Part shown: positions 34,993-43,361 of the stretch, in pieces
How positions within the stretch are numbered: position 1 is the stretch's first letter
Layout of the letters: each line of letters opens with the position of its first letter
DNA from: Chloroflexota bacterium
GTDB taxonomy: Bacteria; Chloroflexota; Anaerolineae; Anaerolineales; Anaerolineaceae
Direction: 5' to 3'
Length of the DNA stretch: 64,000 nucleotides
NCBI GenBank assembly: GCA_029556265.1
Contig: JAKQFH010000025.1
Span: forward strand, 16,283-80,282
Made by a program: the position numbers and the translations under genes
Notes under the pieces: generated by a model
What the model was told of the DNA's origin: nothing
Seen by the model: the letters and a program-made list of their open reading frames with translations, nothing else
The model's database searches: none

Positions 34993-35059
34993 TTCTCAGT
35001 TACCTAAAGTGAGCATATAATATTATGCACTTGACTTAATTCAACGCGCATGCTAACCT
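34993..35059 (+). promoter_or_regulatory. Tandem promoters of the AAA ATPase and 719-residue protein genes
   Basis: Two plus-strand candidates overlap: TTCTCA with a 17-bp spacer to TATAAT (34993-35021), and TTGACT with a 17-bp spacer to TAACCT (35031-35059). The second lies 27 nt before the ATG at 35087. They are divergent from the parAB promoter. Confidence 0.5.
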
Positions 35060-35086
35060 GTTAGTACATATAAGGAGCCGCAGCCT

Positions 35087-35893
35087 ATGATTTCTTCAAT
35101 GGATTTACTCTCTTCTGGTTTGCTTGAGCACCCGTTTTTATATTACCCGGATACCCGCTTTTTTTATCCACAAATTGCTGAGCAGCGCCGTGTTCTTGAA
35201 GTTGCCTCCAGCTTTATTATGGACGAAAAGGATCCTTCAAAGAACCTGGGGGTCATCGCTGGAACGGTAGGCAGCGGGAAAAGTATGCTGGCGATGAAAC
35301 TCGCCGCCACGCGTTTCCTTGCCAGTTCACGCGGCTCAGTCCTGGGTTTGTACATGAATACCAATACGGTGACCGAACCCCGTCATTTTCTGATGGCGGT
35401 GATTGAAACCTTAGGTCTCCCCTCCGCGCGTTCCAATGCCAACCGGATAGACAGCATATTGGACTATTTGGATGAGCATGACGATGAGTTGCTGCTGGTA
35501 TTAGACGGCCCGCCGGTGGATCAGGAATATCTGACCCAACTGTTGTCCTGGTCTGTGGAACACACAAAGAAAATCCGAACGCTTATTTTTCTGCAGGACC
35601 TTAATAACACAACCAGCAACATTGGCAGTCTTAATCAATTCCTCGGCTTGTATGTTCCTTTTCGGGCTCCCAGCCTGCAAGAGATTGCCAGTCTGCTTTA
35701 CGGTCGGATGAAGATGGCCGGTTTATTGGACCCGCTGACGCTTCTGCCGGAAATTGCCGCGTTGGAAATCGCTGAACAAGCCCGGGGTTCGCTTACCAAC
35801 GCGCTGGCACTATCCAAAACGTATCTTGAGGAGCAAATTGAGCTTCGGAAAAATCGTCTGCTCATTCCGGATATCAGTTTACGCGGCTTCTGA
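35087..35893 (+). CDS. ExeA/TniB-like AAA ATPase of the par module
   Basis: The 268-residue protein has Walker A GTVGSGKS (59-66), Walker B LLLVLDGP (about 135-142), a sensor-like LIFLQDLNN, and a C-terminal helical lid with GSLTNALALSK. This pattern resembles ExeA/TniB-type AAA ATPases, which load or regulate DNA-binding partners. AAGGAG lies nine bases upstream of the start. The gene is divergent from parAB and precedes the 719-residue protein gene by 106 nt, probably in one transcript. A role in replication initiation, DNA transposition or partition is possible; none is shown directly. Confidence 0.78.
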   Translation: MISSMDLLSSGLLEHPFLYYPDTRFFYPQIAEQRRVLEVASSFIMDEKDPSKNLGVIAGTVGSGKSMLAMKLAATRFLASSRGSVLGLYMNTNTVTEPRHFLMAVIETLGLPSARSNANRIDSILDYLDEHDDELLLVLDGPPVDQEYLTQLLSWSVEHTKKIRTLIFLQDLNNTTSNIGSLNQFLGLYVPFRAPSLQEIASLLYGRMKMAGLLDPLTLLPEIAALEIAEQARGSLTNALALSKTYLEEQIELRKNRLLIPDISLRGF

Positions 35894-35999
35894 TCCTCGT
35901 AATTTCTGTGTGTATTACTGGCGCTTTGGATTATGCAAAGAGCAACCTTACAAATATTCTTATGGACATCGGTAATCTACTGAAAGCAGCTAAAGGTTC

Positions 36000-38159
36000 A
36001 TGATGAACTCGGATGGTAATTCCTGGCCGGACATTGAAGCGGCGTTGATCGCGACGCAAGACCCTGATCTTGCCCGGTTGTTGGATTCTTCCGATGTTAC
36101 CTATAACGGCGCCTATCAACTTTCCGCGCCTCCCAGGGTATATGCCAGCCTCTGCCGTTATTACCCTATGATTGAAACCGTAGTTCAAGACCTGACCGGG
36201 AAGCAGTTCCAGCTTTCGCTCTCTCAAACTGTGCCCATGGGCACACTTCCACCTGATTCTGATGAGGCGGTTGACGAAGGTTTGATGAGTTTTGATCTGA
36301 GCTCTGCGGATGTGACCGAAGCCATCCTGGCACCGGAATCCATCGCTGCAATTCCATCGTACACACTGCGGTTTGTTCCTTATGTCGGGTCGAGCGCGGT
36401 GTTAATCGCGAGCGCCTTGCGGCAGGCTTTTTATCGGCGTTCCCGGGAACACGGCGCTGACCAACTTTATCCCCGTCAGGGAGACGCGGTCACCATTGAT
36501 GTGGACAGGCTGTTACAAATGCTCGGACGCGTATTCAGCCGGGCGACCTTCTTTCGCGTCTTTAAAAGCGGGGCTATGGATTGGTTCGTTCGTCGGGCAG
36601 ACCCCGTTCATCGCTTTGTGAATGGCAAGGTAATCCGCCAGGCGAATACCTATACTTATCGCGGTCTTCTGCTGACCCCCGGAGACGCGCAGGACCTTTT
36701 TGAGTGGCTTGTGAAATCGGGCGCCACCGAGGAACCGGCCGAAGCCCTCAAATTATCCATAGAGACCCCCAGAGATCAGATTTTGACCTTTCCTTACCGG
36801 GTTCCGGATCCATTGCGAGATAAACGATTTGATTCTGCGGTTTCGGTGCATGAGGTCCTTCAATCCGTCATGGGAGCCTCCCGCCTGACCCCCGCGCTGG
36901 CTGGATTGTGTGACCGGCTTTCAGTTCATCTTATCCGCCCCGAAAGCTTTTTGGCTGTTCCCTGGTATTGGTTTCATCGCGTGCTGCCGGATCTTGGCGC
37001 CGATCTTGGAGTGCTTTATTTGATGAGTAAAAACTGTTGTTATATTGACTGGGCGCGCGGAAAAGATCGCAGCACTTTTTGGGTTTCCGGAGGGATGACA
37101 ACCCTTCAAAAGTGGATCGGTTCTGAAACTTTGCCTGCTCGTATTCCGCATCAAAATCCAAGTTCCCGCGGGCGGCCGCGTAAGGAACAAGTGAGCGTGG
37201 AGTCGCAGTATACCCGCGATTGGCGCGCGGCAAACCGTAAACTTGCCAGCCAATATCTTTGCCGGGTGGCAACCCGAGCTGGTAATAACGGCACCGACTG
37301 GCAGCTTCGGGTTGAAGAGGTGCGGCTTACGGCTTCGGATGAAATTCTTAAAGGCGCTTTGTATAGTTTCTTGCTTGGGGAGCACAGCGTACAAGCCTTG
37401 GAGGCGATCCGCGCTTTTTCTGCCGAGCCGCTTCTCAGACAGCTTTTATTGAACGCTTTACGCCTTGATCCCGTTCAAATTAGTCATTATGAGACCTTAG
37501 TAAAGCACGATATTTGTCATTCTGAGACCTTAGCTGCTGATCAAATATGTCATTTTGATACTTTGGCAGACAGCCTAAATTGTCATTTTGAGACCCTTGT
37601 CCGAGCCGATATTTGTCAATTTGACACGATAATTAAAATACTTATCAGACTCAAAGATTCCGCATTATTTCCAAATATGGCTAACCAACCAGATACAATC
37701 GCGGATCAATCGACCGCGGTAATTGAAACCAATGAGGTGGTGGGTTATTTTACCGGAGCTGAATGGGATTTTGGCGTGATTTTGGAGAGGATTAATCCCA
37801 AATTGCGTGAGAGATTACTTACACCCTCACATCAGTCAAGGTTTCTTTCCTGGCTCATTTACGGCTGCTTAACTGATTCCATACACAGTCCGTTGAGTTT
37901 TGCGGTAAGCCGCACTTTGGAAAGCGCGGGCGATGCTGGCGGACCTGCCGTACGTTTGGCTGCCTTGCCCGCCGCGCAATTAGCCGGCCTTCTTTGGGAT
38001 GAGCGACTGCGCGTTCAGGCGGGATACATCGGCAGAAACGTTTTCGCCCAAACCGGCGCGGAGGACCTGGAAGCGCTGCTGCTTTCAGCGCCCGACAGCG
38101 CCAGCCGAAGCCGACTGCTCCAACGCGCGCTGGACGCGCTGGGTATTCGGGCAGCCTAA
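36000..38159 (+). CDS. 719-residue AT-hook protein with internal 11-residue repeats; unknown family
   Basis: I do not recognise a known family over the full length. Visible features are an acidic N-terminus (1-120), a mixed alpha/beta middle (120-380) and a perfect AT-hook core RGRPRK (390-395). Five 11-residue repeats of the type I-C-H-F-E/D-T-L-x4 follow (494-548), then a C-terminal helical domain with DDE-free, leucine-rich helices. The repeats correspond to DNA repeats spaced exactly 33 bp. The gene also contains one of the two 16-bp palindromes (36230-36245). Tandem ATGs at 36000 and 36003 have only a weak AAAGG upstream. By context it may be a replication initiator or centromere-complex protein with its own binding sites inside the gene; that is inference. 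Confidence 0.75.
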   Translation: MMNSDGNSWPDIEAALIATQDPDLARLLDSSDVTYNGAYQLSAPPRVYASLCRYYPMIETVVQDLTGKQFQLSLSQTVPMGTLPPDSDEAVDEGLMSFDLSSADVTEAILAPESIAAIPSYTLRFVPYVGSSAVLIASALRQAFYRRSREHGADQLYPRQGDAVTIDVDRLLQMLGRVFSRATFFRVFKSGAMDWFVRRADPVHRFVNGKVIRQANTYTYRGLLLTPGDAQDLFEWLVKSGATEEPAEALKLSIETPRDQILTFPYRVPDPLRDKRFDSAVSVHEVLQSVMGASRLTPALAGLCDRLSVHLIRPESFLAVPWYWFHRVLPDLGADLGVLYLMSKNCCYIDWARGKDRSTFWVSGGMTTLQKWIGSETLPARIPHQNPSSRGRPRKEQVSVESQYTRDWRAANRKLASQYLCRVATRAGNNGTDWQLRVEEVRLTASDEILKGALYSFLLGEHSVQALEAIRAFSAEPLLRQLLLNALRLDPVQISHYETLVKHDICHSETLAADQICHFDTLADSLNCHFETLVRADICQFDTIIKILIRLKDSALFPNMANQPDTIADQSTAVIETNEVVGYFTGAEWDFGVILERINPKLRERLLTPSHQSRFLSWLIYGCLTDSIHSPLSFAVSRTLESAGDAGGPAVRLAALPAAQLAGLLWDERLRVQAGYIGRNVFAQTGAEDLEALLLSAPDSASRSRLLQRALDALGIRAA
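36230..36245. promoter_or_regulatory. Second copy of the 16-bp palindrome, inside the 719-residue gene
   Basis: The 16-base palindrome TGTGCCCATGGGCACA is identical to that at 34014-34029, and the five bases before it (CAAAC) are also shared. Here it is coding (residues TVPMGT), so its conservation at DNA level is notable. Confidence 0.65.
37483..37632 (+). repeat. Five direct repeats spaced exactly 33 bp (iteron-like)
   Basis: Copies start at 37483, 37516, 37549, 37582 and 37615. The shared core is GTCATTTTGAGAC followed by CTTAG or a variant; copy 5 is the most diverged. Spacing of 33 bp is 11 codons and close to three DNA turns. An additional copy lies outside any gene at 32599-32616. Confidence 0.85.
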
Positions 38160-38779
38160 ACTGCTTGCGCGCATAAACCTCTTCGGTCAGATGGATGGAT
38201 GGCCGGGGAGAACAACACCCTAGGTTTAATTAATATGTAAGAGGGACGACCCCGGGCGCGAGGTTTGGAAGACAAAGGCTGAATATCACCCGCCTGGATA
38301 AAACCGATTGGCAAAAAAACTGACGAGATAAATACGGAATGATAAGCTCTCATTCAGGGTAAACCAATGAGGTGGAAAAGATTGGGGCGTGCTTCATTGT
38401 AGGCTGCTGCCTCCCAACGTTTGATAAGCAGAGAATTACAATCCAGGCATAAGAGAGTGCGAATTGGATATCAATCAGGGGAGAGTCATCGAACCGGTGG
38501 ACGTGCCCAACCGCCTTGCAACAGGGCCACCAGCTGCCTGATGATTATCTAGTTTCATTCTCTATACGCATTGCGCGTAGAATAATAACAGATTACCTCC
38601 TTTACGAGGGGTGTGTCCATGAAGTATCAGCTGCCGCGTGCCACGAACGGTGATAAAAAAAGCATCACTGTAATAGGATTGCGCATAGCATAATATCCCG
38701 TCTCTTTGTCACGCAAACGCTGGGGTGGGGGAGGATGTATGCGCTATAATTCCACAAAACAAGAAATCTTGGAGGCAGT
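38160..38779. other. Gene-free interval between the par module and manC
   Basis: No convincing gene is seen. A TATAAT at 38745-38750, 29 nt before manC, is a possible -10 but lacks a good -35. A 24-codon frame at 38619-38693 has a weak ribosome binding site and no recognisable content. A short inverted repeat (TACGC/GCGTA) lies near 38567-38581. Confidence 0.45.
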
Positions 38780-39850
38780 ATGAATTACGCAGTCATTATG
38801 GCTGGCGGCGCTGGAACCCGTCTTTGGCCAATCTCCCGGGAGCGATTGCCAAAGCCCGCGCTTCGCCTTTACAGCGATGAGAGCATGTTTCAGATTGCCG
38901 TGAAAAGGCTCTCGCCTTTGTTTACACCTCAACAGGTTATCGTGGTGGCTGGCGCCGGGCATACTGCCGTCCTCTCAGAACAAGTCCCTGAGATCCCGCC
39001 GGAAAACTTCATCGTGGAACCGGAAGGGCGCGGCACCGCTTCTGCGATCGCCTTGACAGCTGTCCATCTGGCGGCACGCGACCCGGAAGCGACTATGGCA
39101 GTTTTAACCGCAGACCACTTTATCGGCAACGAGGTCGTCTTTCGCGAAGCCGTCGCTGCCGCTCTGACTGCTGCGGAAGATGACTGCCTGGTGACGTTAG
39201 GGATCACCCCGGAATTTCCTTCCACCGAGTACGGCTACATTCAACAAGGCCAGGTGCTTCGGGAGATCGCGGGCCATAAAGTTTTGGAAGCGCTGCGCTT
39301 TGTGGAAAAACCAGACTTGGAACGCGCCAAAGAAATGCTCCAGTCTGGTGATTACTCATGGAACAGCGGGATGTTTATTTGGAAGGTCAGCGTTATCCTG
39401 GACGAATTTTCGCGCCAGATGCCCGAGCTGTTCGATCAGATTACTTGTATCGGCAGGGCAGTCAATACGCACGCTTACGCTGTCACCCTGGGGGAAACCT
39501 GGCCAAAAATCCGCAAACAAACCATTGATTACGGCATTATGGAAGGGGCGCGCAAGGTGGTTGTTATTCCCGTCGCGATGCAGTGGACGGATGTGGGTAA
39601 CTGGAACAGCCTGAAAGCGCTTCTACCGGAGGACGCACGGGGAAACACCATCCGGGGAGATGCGTTCTTGCTCGACTGTGATGGATCGCTCATTGTCGGC
39701 GCTCAAAAACTGATCGCGGGTGTGGGCTTGGAAGATCTGATTGTGGTGGATACCCCAGACGCGCTTCTCGTCTGCCGCAAAGACCGAGTTCAGGACGTCC
39801 GAAAAATCGCGGATACTTTGAAAGCAGCCGGGCGGCTGGATTTAATTTAA
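38780..39850 (+). CDS. manC: Mannose-1-phosphate guanylyltransferase
   Basis: The 356-residue protein carries the nucleotidyltransferase signature GGAGTRLWP (9-17) followed by RLPKP. ExEPxGRGT-like IVEPEGRGTASA lies at about 78, then TADHFIG (about 112), FVEKPD (about 175), and YSWNSGMFIWK. It makes GDP-mannose from GTP and mannose 1-phosphate. It lacks the C-terminal phosphomannose isomerase domain of the bifunctional ManC enzymes. AGGAGG-like GGAGG precedes the start. It stands alone and is followed by a terminator. Confidence 0.95.
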   Translation: MNYAVIMAGGAGTRLWPISRERLPKPALRLYSDESMFQIAVKRLSPLFTPQQVIVVAGAGHTAVLSEQVPEIPPENFIVEPEGRGTASAIALTAVHLAARDPEATMAVLTADHFIGNEVVFREAVAAALTAAEDDCLVTLGITPEFPSTEYGYIQQGQVLREIAGHKVLEALRFVEKPDLERAKEMLQSGDYSWNSGMFIWKVSVILDEFSRQMPELFDQITCIGRAVNTHAYAVTLGETWPKIRKQTIDYGIMEGARKVVVIPVAMQWTDVGNWNSLKALLPEDARGNTIRGDAFLLDCDGSLIVGAQKLIAGVGLEDLIVVDTPDALLVCRKDRVQDVRKIADTLKAAGRLDLI

Positions 39851-39854
39851 TTAT

Positions 39855-39884
39855 CTAGCCGGCGGGGCGAAACGGCTGGTTTTT
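39855..39884 (+). terminator. Terminator of manC
   Basis: A 7-bp stem (CTAGCCG with CGGCTGG, one G-U pair) is followed by TTTTTG on the plus strand, 5 nt after the manC stop. Confidence 0.65.
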
Positions 39885-40088
39885 GATCTCACACTGTCTT
39901 TTCAGCAGGATGCCGGATAGGAAAGCAGCCGCGGCAAGTCCCACAGACCATCAGCCGAAAATAATCCGCGCGGGTTGTTGAACTAACAGACCTAAACCCC
40001 GGGCATGTTCACGAAATGCCGCACAAGTGTGTACGTTAGCTTTCTTTTCAAACCTGAATATGTAAAAATTCCGCCAGTGAGAGGTAAA

Positions 40089-40553
40089 ATGCGGATACCA
40101 AATAAGCAACTGAATAGAAAGAACAGCGCGCTGCCGGTGGTATTGTTTCTGTTTGCGGCGCTCATCAGCCTGGGGGTATTGGTTTATCGGGGCGCGCGTG
40201 CTCTCGGCGGCAACCCGATAGTTAAATCGCAGGATGACGTTCCCCGCCTGACTGTTCAGGAAGCGTATCAAGCTGTCCGGGATGGAAAAGCGATACTGGT
40301 AGACACGCGTTCCGCTGAACAATACGCGGCGCAGCACGCGGCCGGCGCGATCAGCCTGCCGGTCTCCAACCTGGAGGCTAATCTCCCGGCTTTAGACCCA
40401 GAGCAGTGGTATATAACCTACTGCACCTGACCGGCTGAAAATACGAGCGCCCGTGCGGCGTTCCTGATGCTGCAAGCAGGTTTTTCCAAAGTCAACCCGA
40501 TAAAAGGCGGCTTTGAAGCCTGGATAAATGCCGGCTATCCTACCGAACCATAG
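40089..40553 (+). CDS. Membrane-anchored rhodanese; in-frame TGA at the catalytic Cys (candidate selenoprotein)
   Basis: GAGAGG lies four bases before the ATG. The 154-codon frame encodes a basic N-terminus, one membrane span (about 17-36), and a rhodanese domain with VDTRSAEQY (about 75) and the active-site strand ITYCT. A TGA at 40428-40430 (residue 114) falls exactly where family members have the catalytic cysteine of the C-P-x-E-x-T-S loop. Without interruption the same frame continues PAENTSARAAF, GFSKVNPIKGGFEAW and NAGYPTEP to a TAG. A SECIS-like hairpin follows the TGA. Selenocysteine-containing rhodaneses are known in bacteria. The alternative is a nonsense mutation, which the broken neighbouring gene makes possible. 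Confidence 0.6.
40445..40463 (+). promoter_or_regulatory. Bacterial SECIS-like hairpin after the in-frame TGA
   Basis: GAGCGCC pairs with GGCGTTC (7 bp, one G-U) around the 5-nt loop CGTGC. The loop has a G within its first two bases and lies 22-26 nt after the TGA, within the known window for bacterial SECIS elements. The element is also coding. Confidence 0.5.
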
Positions 40554-40684
40554 GACCGCGTCGCAATCAGTTGAGCCTGTTGTGTAATCCTTTTCGCCCT
40601 GGATAACAAGCTGCTCTGATGTAATTTGCATCAGGGCATTATAAAATCGGGAAATCACCCCTGAAGGCACAACGGAGCATGGAT

Positions 40685-41409
40685 ATGAAACGCAGGGCGC
40701 GAAGAATTACGGCTTTCATTAGTTTCCTTCTATTTCCAATTACCCTGAATTTCTTTTCTTCTTATGTCAGGATTGACGGCGCGTTGAACGGGATTATCTA
40801 GGGCAGCCTGATCGTCTTCCTGATCATGTTTTTGACCGGTTTGTTTTTAGGACGTGCCGGTGTTCATATGTTTGTCTGTGGGCGGCGCCCTCGGAATATC
40901 TTCAAGCAGTCAATAACCGGCCCGTAAATCGCAAACACCTGGCAGTCCTTCGCTATGCGATCTTTGGTTTCTGGTTTGGGGCTGTGATTGTCTCGTTTCT
41001 CCTGGCAGGCGGGATTCGCGGCATTAATCCGCTTCACCTGACTGAGACAGGCGTTTCTGTGGACGTCCCGCTTAAGTATATAACCTATTACATGGTTGTC
41101 CTCCTGCTTTTCTTACTGACCTGGTTGATCGGCAGACGGGGCGCTTGCCATGCCATATGTTGGATGTCACCCTTTCTCGTTGCGGGTACCTGGCTTGGCC
41201 GGAAGCTGCGCATGCCGCAGTTTAAGGTGTATTCAGAGACTGAAAAATGTATCGCTTGTGGTAAATGCACGCGCGATTGCCCGATGAGTATTGATGTAGA
41301 GCAGGAACAAAAGGCAGGCTTGGTGGCAAGTTTTGATTGCATTCTCTGCGGTAATTGCGTGGATGTATGCCCGAAAGACGTTCTAAAAATCAAAGCAAGC
41401 CGACACTAA
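40685..41409 (+). pseudogene. Broken NapH-like membrane ferredoxin gene
   Basis: From ATG 40685 (GGAG seven bases upstream) the product starts as a membrane protein (FISFLLFPITLNFF). A TAG at 40799-40801 interrupts it after 38 codons. A single missing base near 40858 shifts the frame where the family has GRAWC: inserting one T would restore GRAWCSYVC. The downstream frame then continues through two more spans (AVIVSFLLAGG, LLFLLTWLIG) to two [4Fe-4S] motifs, CIACGKCTRDCP and CILCGNCVDVCP. Intact members pass electrons from quinol or ferredoxin at the membrane. Two independent lesions indicate decay, unless the assembly is wrong here. Confidence 0.8.
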
Positions 41410-41473
41410 GGGCAGGCTCTCTAAGCTGCCGGCCGCTTTCTGACTTCTCATTAATCGAGATTAGCTTAAAAAC

Positions 41474-41519
41474 ACTGCACCCCCTCGTTCGGTTTTGATG
41501 CCGACTTTGGGGGTGCAGT
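41474..41519 (-). terminator. Terminator of glnA
   Basis: Two 11-base arms (ACTGCACCCCC with GGGGGTGCAGT) enclose a long loop with its own inner pairing. On the minus strand it is followed by GTTTTTAAG, about 30 nt after the glnA stop. Confidence 0.75.
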
Positions 41520-41547
41520 TGGTTAGGCGAACTTTATATCAGGCTGA

Positions 41548-42966
41548 TTAGCAGTCGTAATAAGTTTCAATCTCAAACGGGCTGGGACGCTGATTAACCT
41601 GGTCTGCCTCTTTTCTTTTGGCATTAACCCAGGTTCGAATCAGAGTCTCGTCAAAAATCCCAGATTCCGTGAGGAAAGAAGCACCGTTTTCCAGAGCGCT
41701 CATGGCCGCATCCACCGAGGTAGGAAGAGACTTAATCGTTGCCCGCCGCTCTTCAGACCAATCAAAGATATTGTCGTAAATCGGTCCAAAGCCCGCTTCG
41801 GTCGGATCGATGCCTGCCTGGATACCAGCCAGCCCAGCCATCAGCATGGCTGCCATAGAAAGGTAGGCGTTGCCGGTGGCATCGGGTGGCCGAAATTCCA
41901 TCCGGACTGCATCAGGGGCGGTGGCATATTTCGGGATACGGATGGCCGCGCTGCGGTTGGCAACGGAAAAAATGGCTTTGATTGGCGCTTCGAAGCCGGG
42001 CACCAACCGGCGGTATGAGTTGGGGCTGGGGTTGGTGAAGGCCATCACCGCCGGGGCGTGCGTGAGCAGCCCTCCGATATACCGCAAGGCAGTCTGGCTG
42101 AGCAATGACAAGCCGTCAGGGTCATAAAACTGGTTTACGCCGTTTTTGGTCAGCATCTGATGATAGTGCGTGCTGCTGCCAGCCAACCCGTAAATCGGCT
42201 TGGGAAGGAATGTGGCGGTTTTTCCTGCGCGCATGGCTATCATCTTGACAACGTACTTCACAAGCAATGCAGTATCCCCCGCCTCGGTTATGCCCAGCAA
42301 AGGCGTTTCAATTTCGGATTGTCCGGGACCGCCAACTTCGTGATGATGGTATTTGACGGGGACACCGAGTTTTTCGAGGGTGACGACGATTTCGTCCCGG
42401 ATTTGGTAGTAGTTATCGCAGGGTGGTGCGGCTTGATAGGCCTGATTATCCGGAAGGGAGTAACCATTGGGATTGATGAAGGTGCCCCAGTTTGCCTCCC
42501 CAGAGTCTATCTGACACAAGGTGTATGCGGGACTGTTTTTCAGGGTAATCCGGTCAAAGATATAGAACTCAAACTCCGGACCCCACAGCGATTTATCCGC
42601 GATGCCGCTTGAAATCAGCTTTTGTTCAGCTCGGCGGGCAATTTCGCGCGGGTCAAACAGATATAGCTCCTTGGTATCTGCCTCATATACGCTGCACAGG
42701 CAGGCAAGGGTGGGCTGGCTGTGGAAAGGGTCCACAAAGGCTGTACCCAGGTCAGGGATAAGCACCATATCGCCGGCATTCACGTGTTTGAACCCCACGC
42801 TGGAACCGTCAAAGCCGACGCCTTCTGTCATCGCTTCCTGAGTGAATTCTCTGGATGTCAGGGTGACGTGGTGCAGGTTCCCCCACAGGTCGCAGTACAG
42901 CAAGTCAATCAATTCGATGTGTTGTGCGCGGACAAAATCGCGCGCTTCTTTGAATGAAGAAAACAT
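41548..42966 (-). CDS. glnA: Glutamine synthetase, type I
   Basis: The 472-residue enzyme makes glutamine from glutamate, ammonia and ATP. Visible motifs are VGFDGSSV (about 50-57), PxFEFYIF-like WGPEFEFYIFD, the ammonia/ATP-site HHHEVGGPGQSEI (about 208-220), NRSAAIRIP near 340 and MEFRPPDATGNAYL near 360. The classic adenylylation segment NLYDLP is replaced by NIFDWSEE, so regulation by adenylylation is unlikely. GAGGAG lies three bases from the ATG, and TATAAT lies about 45 nt upstream (43011-43016). It is transcribed alone and ends at a strong terminator. Confidence 0.95.
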   Translation of the reverse strand: MFSSFKEARDFVRAQHIELIDLLYCDLWGNLHHVTLTSREFTQEAMTEGVGFDGSSVGFKHVNAGDMVLIPDLGTAFVDPFHSQPTLACLCSVYEADTKELYLFDPREIARRAEQKLISSGIADKSLWGPEFEFYIFDRITLKNSPAYTLCQIDSGEANWGTFINPNGYSLPDNQAYQAAPPCDNYYQIRDEIVVTLEKLGVPVKYHHHEVGGPGQSEIETPLLGITEAGDTALLVKYVVKMIAMRAGKTATFLPKPIYGLAGSSTHYHQMLTKNGVNQFYDPDGLSLLSQTALRYIGGLLTHAPAVMAFTNPSPNSYRRLVPGFEAPIKAIFSVANRSAAIRIPKYATAPDAVRMEFRPPDATGNAYLSMAAMLMAGLAGIQAGIDPTEAGFGPIYDNIFDWSEERRATIKSLPTSVDAAMSALENGASFLTESGIFDETLIRTWVNAKRKEADQVNQRPSPFEIETYYDC

Positions 42967-43361
42967 AGGCTCCTCTACGCAATGGATTGGGTGAGTGTCA
43001 TCGCGTTTGAATTATAACAAGAAGCAGGTGTTGAATGAATGGGTTTTTCCAACCGCGTGCGCTTCAAATCCGTAATCTAGGAAAACCAATCAAAATGCTT
43101 TGCTGTGTTTGGCAAATTAGCCCCAAGGCGGCTGAGAGATACCCTTGCCCCTGTCGTTATTTGGCGGCTCTGTTGGGGGCTGAAGGCCAAAACCCGCGCT
43201 GCTGCTCGTGACCGCTTTTCTTCCACAGGTAAAACCCAGCCCCAGAAGGCAAACTATTCAAGCGCTGATTGAAGACACCCAAATTCTTTTAATTCACGGA
43301 ATTTCGACAGGGGTGCTGACTATGGAATTGAATTGGGGAGCGGATTCGATGAGGCTCAGAC
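42967..43361. other. Interval upstream of glnA
   Basis: The interval holds a perfect -10 (TATAAT on the minus strand, 43011-43016) for glnA, without a clear -35. A string resembling part of the thiamine-riboswitch core (CTGAGAGATACCC, about 43132-43144) occurs on the plus strand but the rest of that structure is absent. No gene is seen. Confidence 0.45.

Noticed and set aside
37479..37632. CRISPR array in the repeat region
   Set aside because: Repeats are only about 18 bp, are diverged from each other, lie in an open coding frame, and no cas genes are present.
38619..38693. 24-codon open frame before manC with a GAGGGG upstream
   Set aside because: Too short, no hydrophobic or known motif, spacing of the ribosome site is long.
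41631..41641. tRNA-like GGTTCGAATC string
   Set aside because: It lies inside glnA in coding frame and has no acceptor or anticodon stem around it.
43131..43146. Thiamine-riboswitch-like string (GGCTGAGAGATACCC type) on the plus strand
   Set aside because: The flanking helices and the second conserved segment (CCTGATCTGG...GCCAGCG) are missing, and no plus-strand gene follows. Coincidence or an unrecognisable relic.
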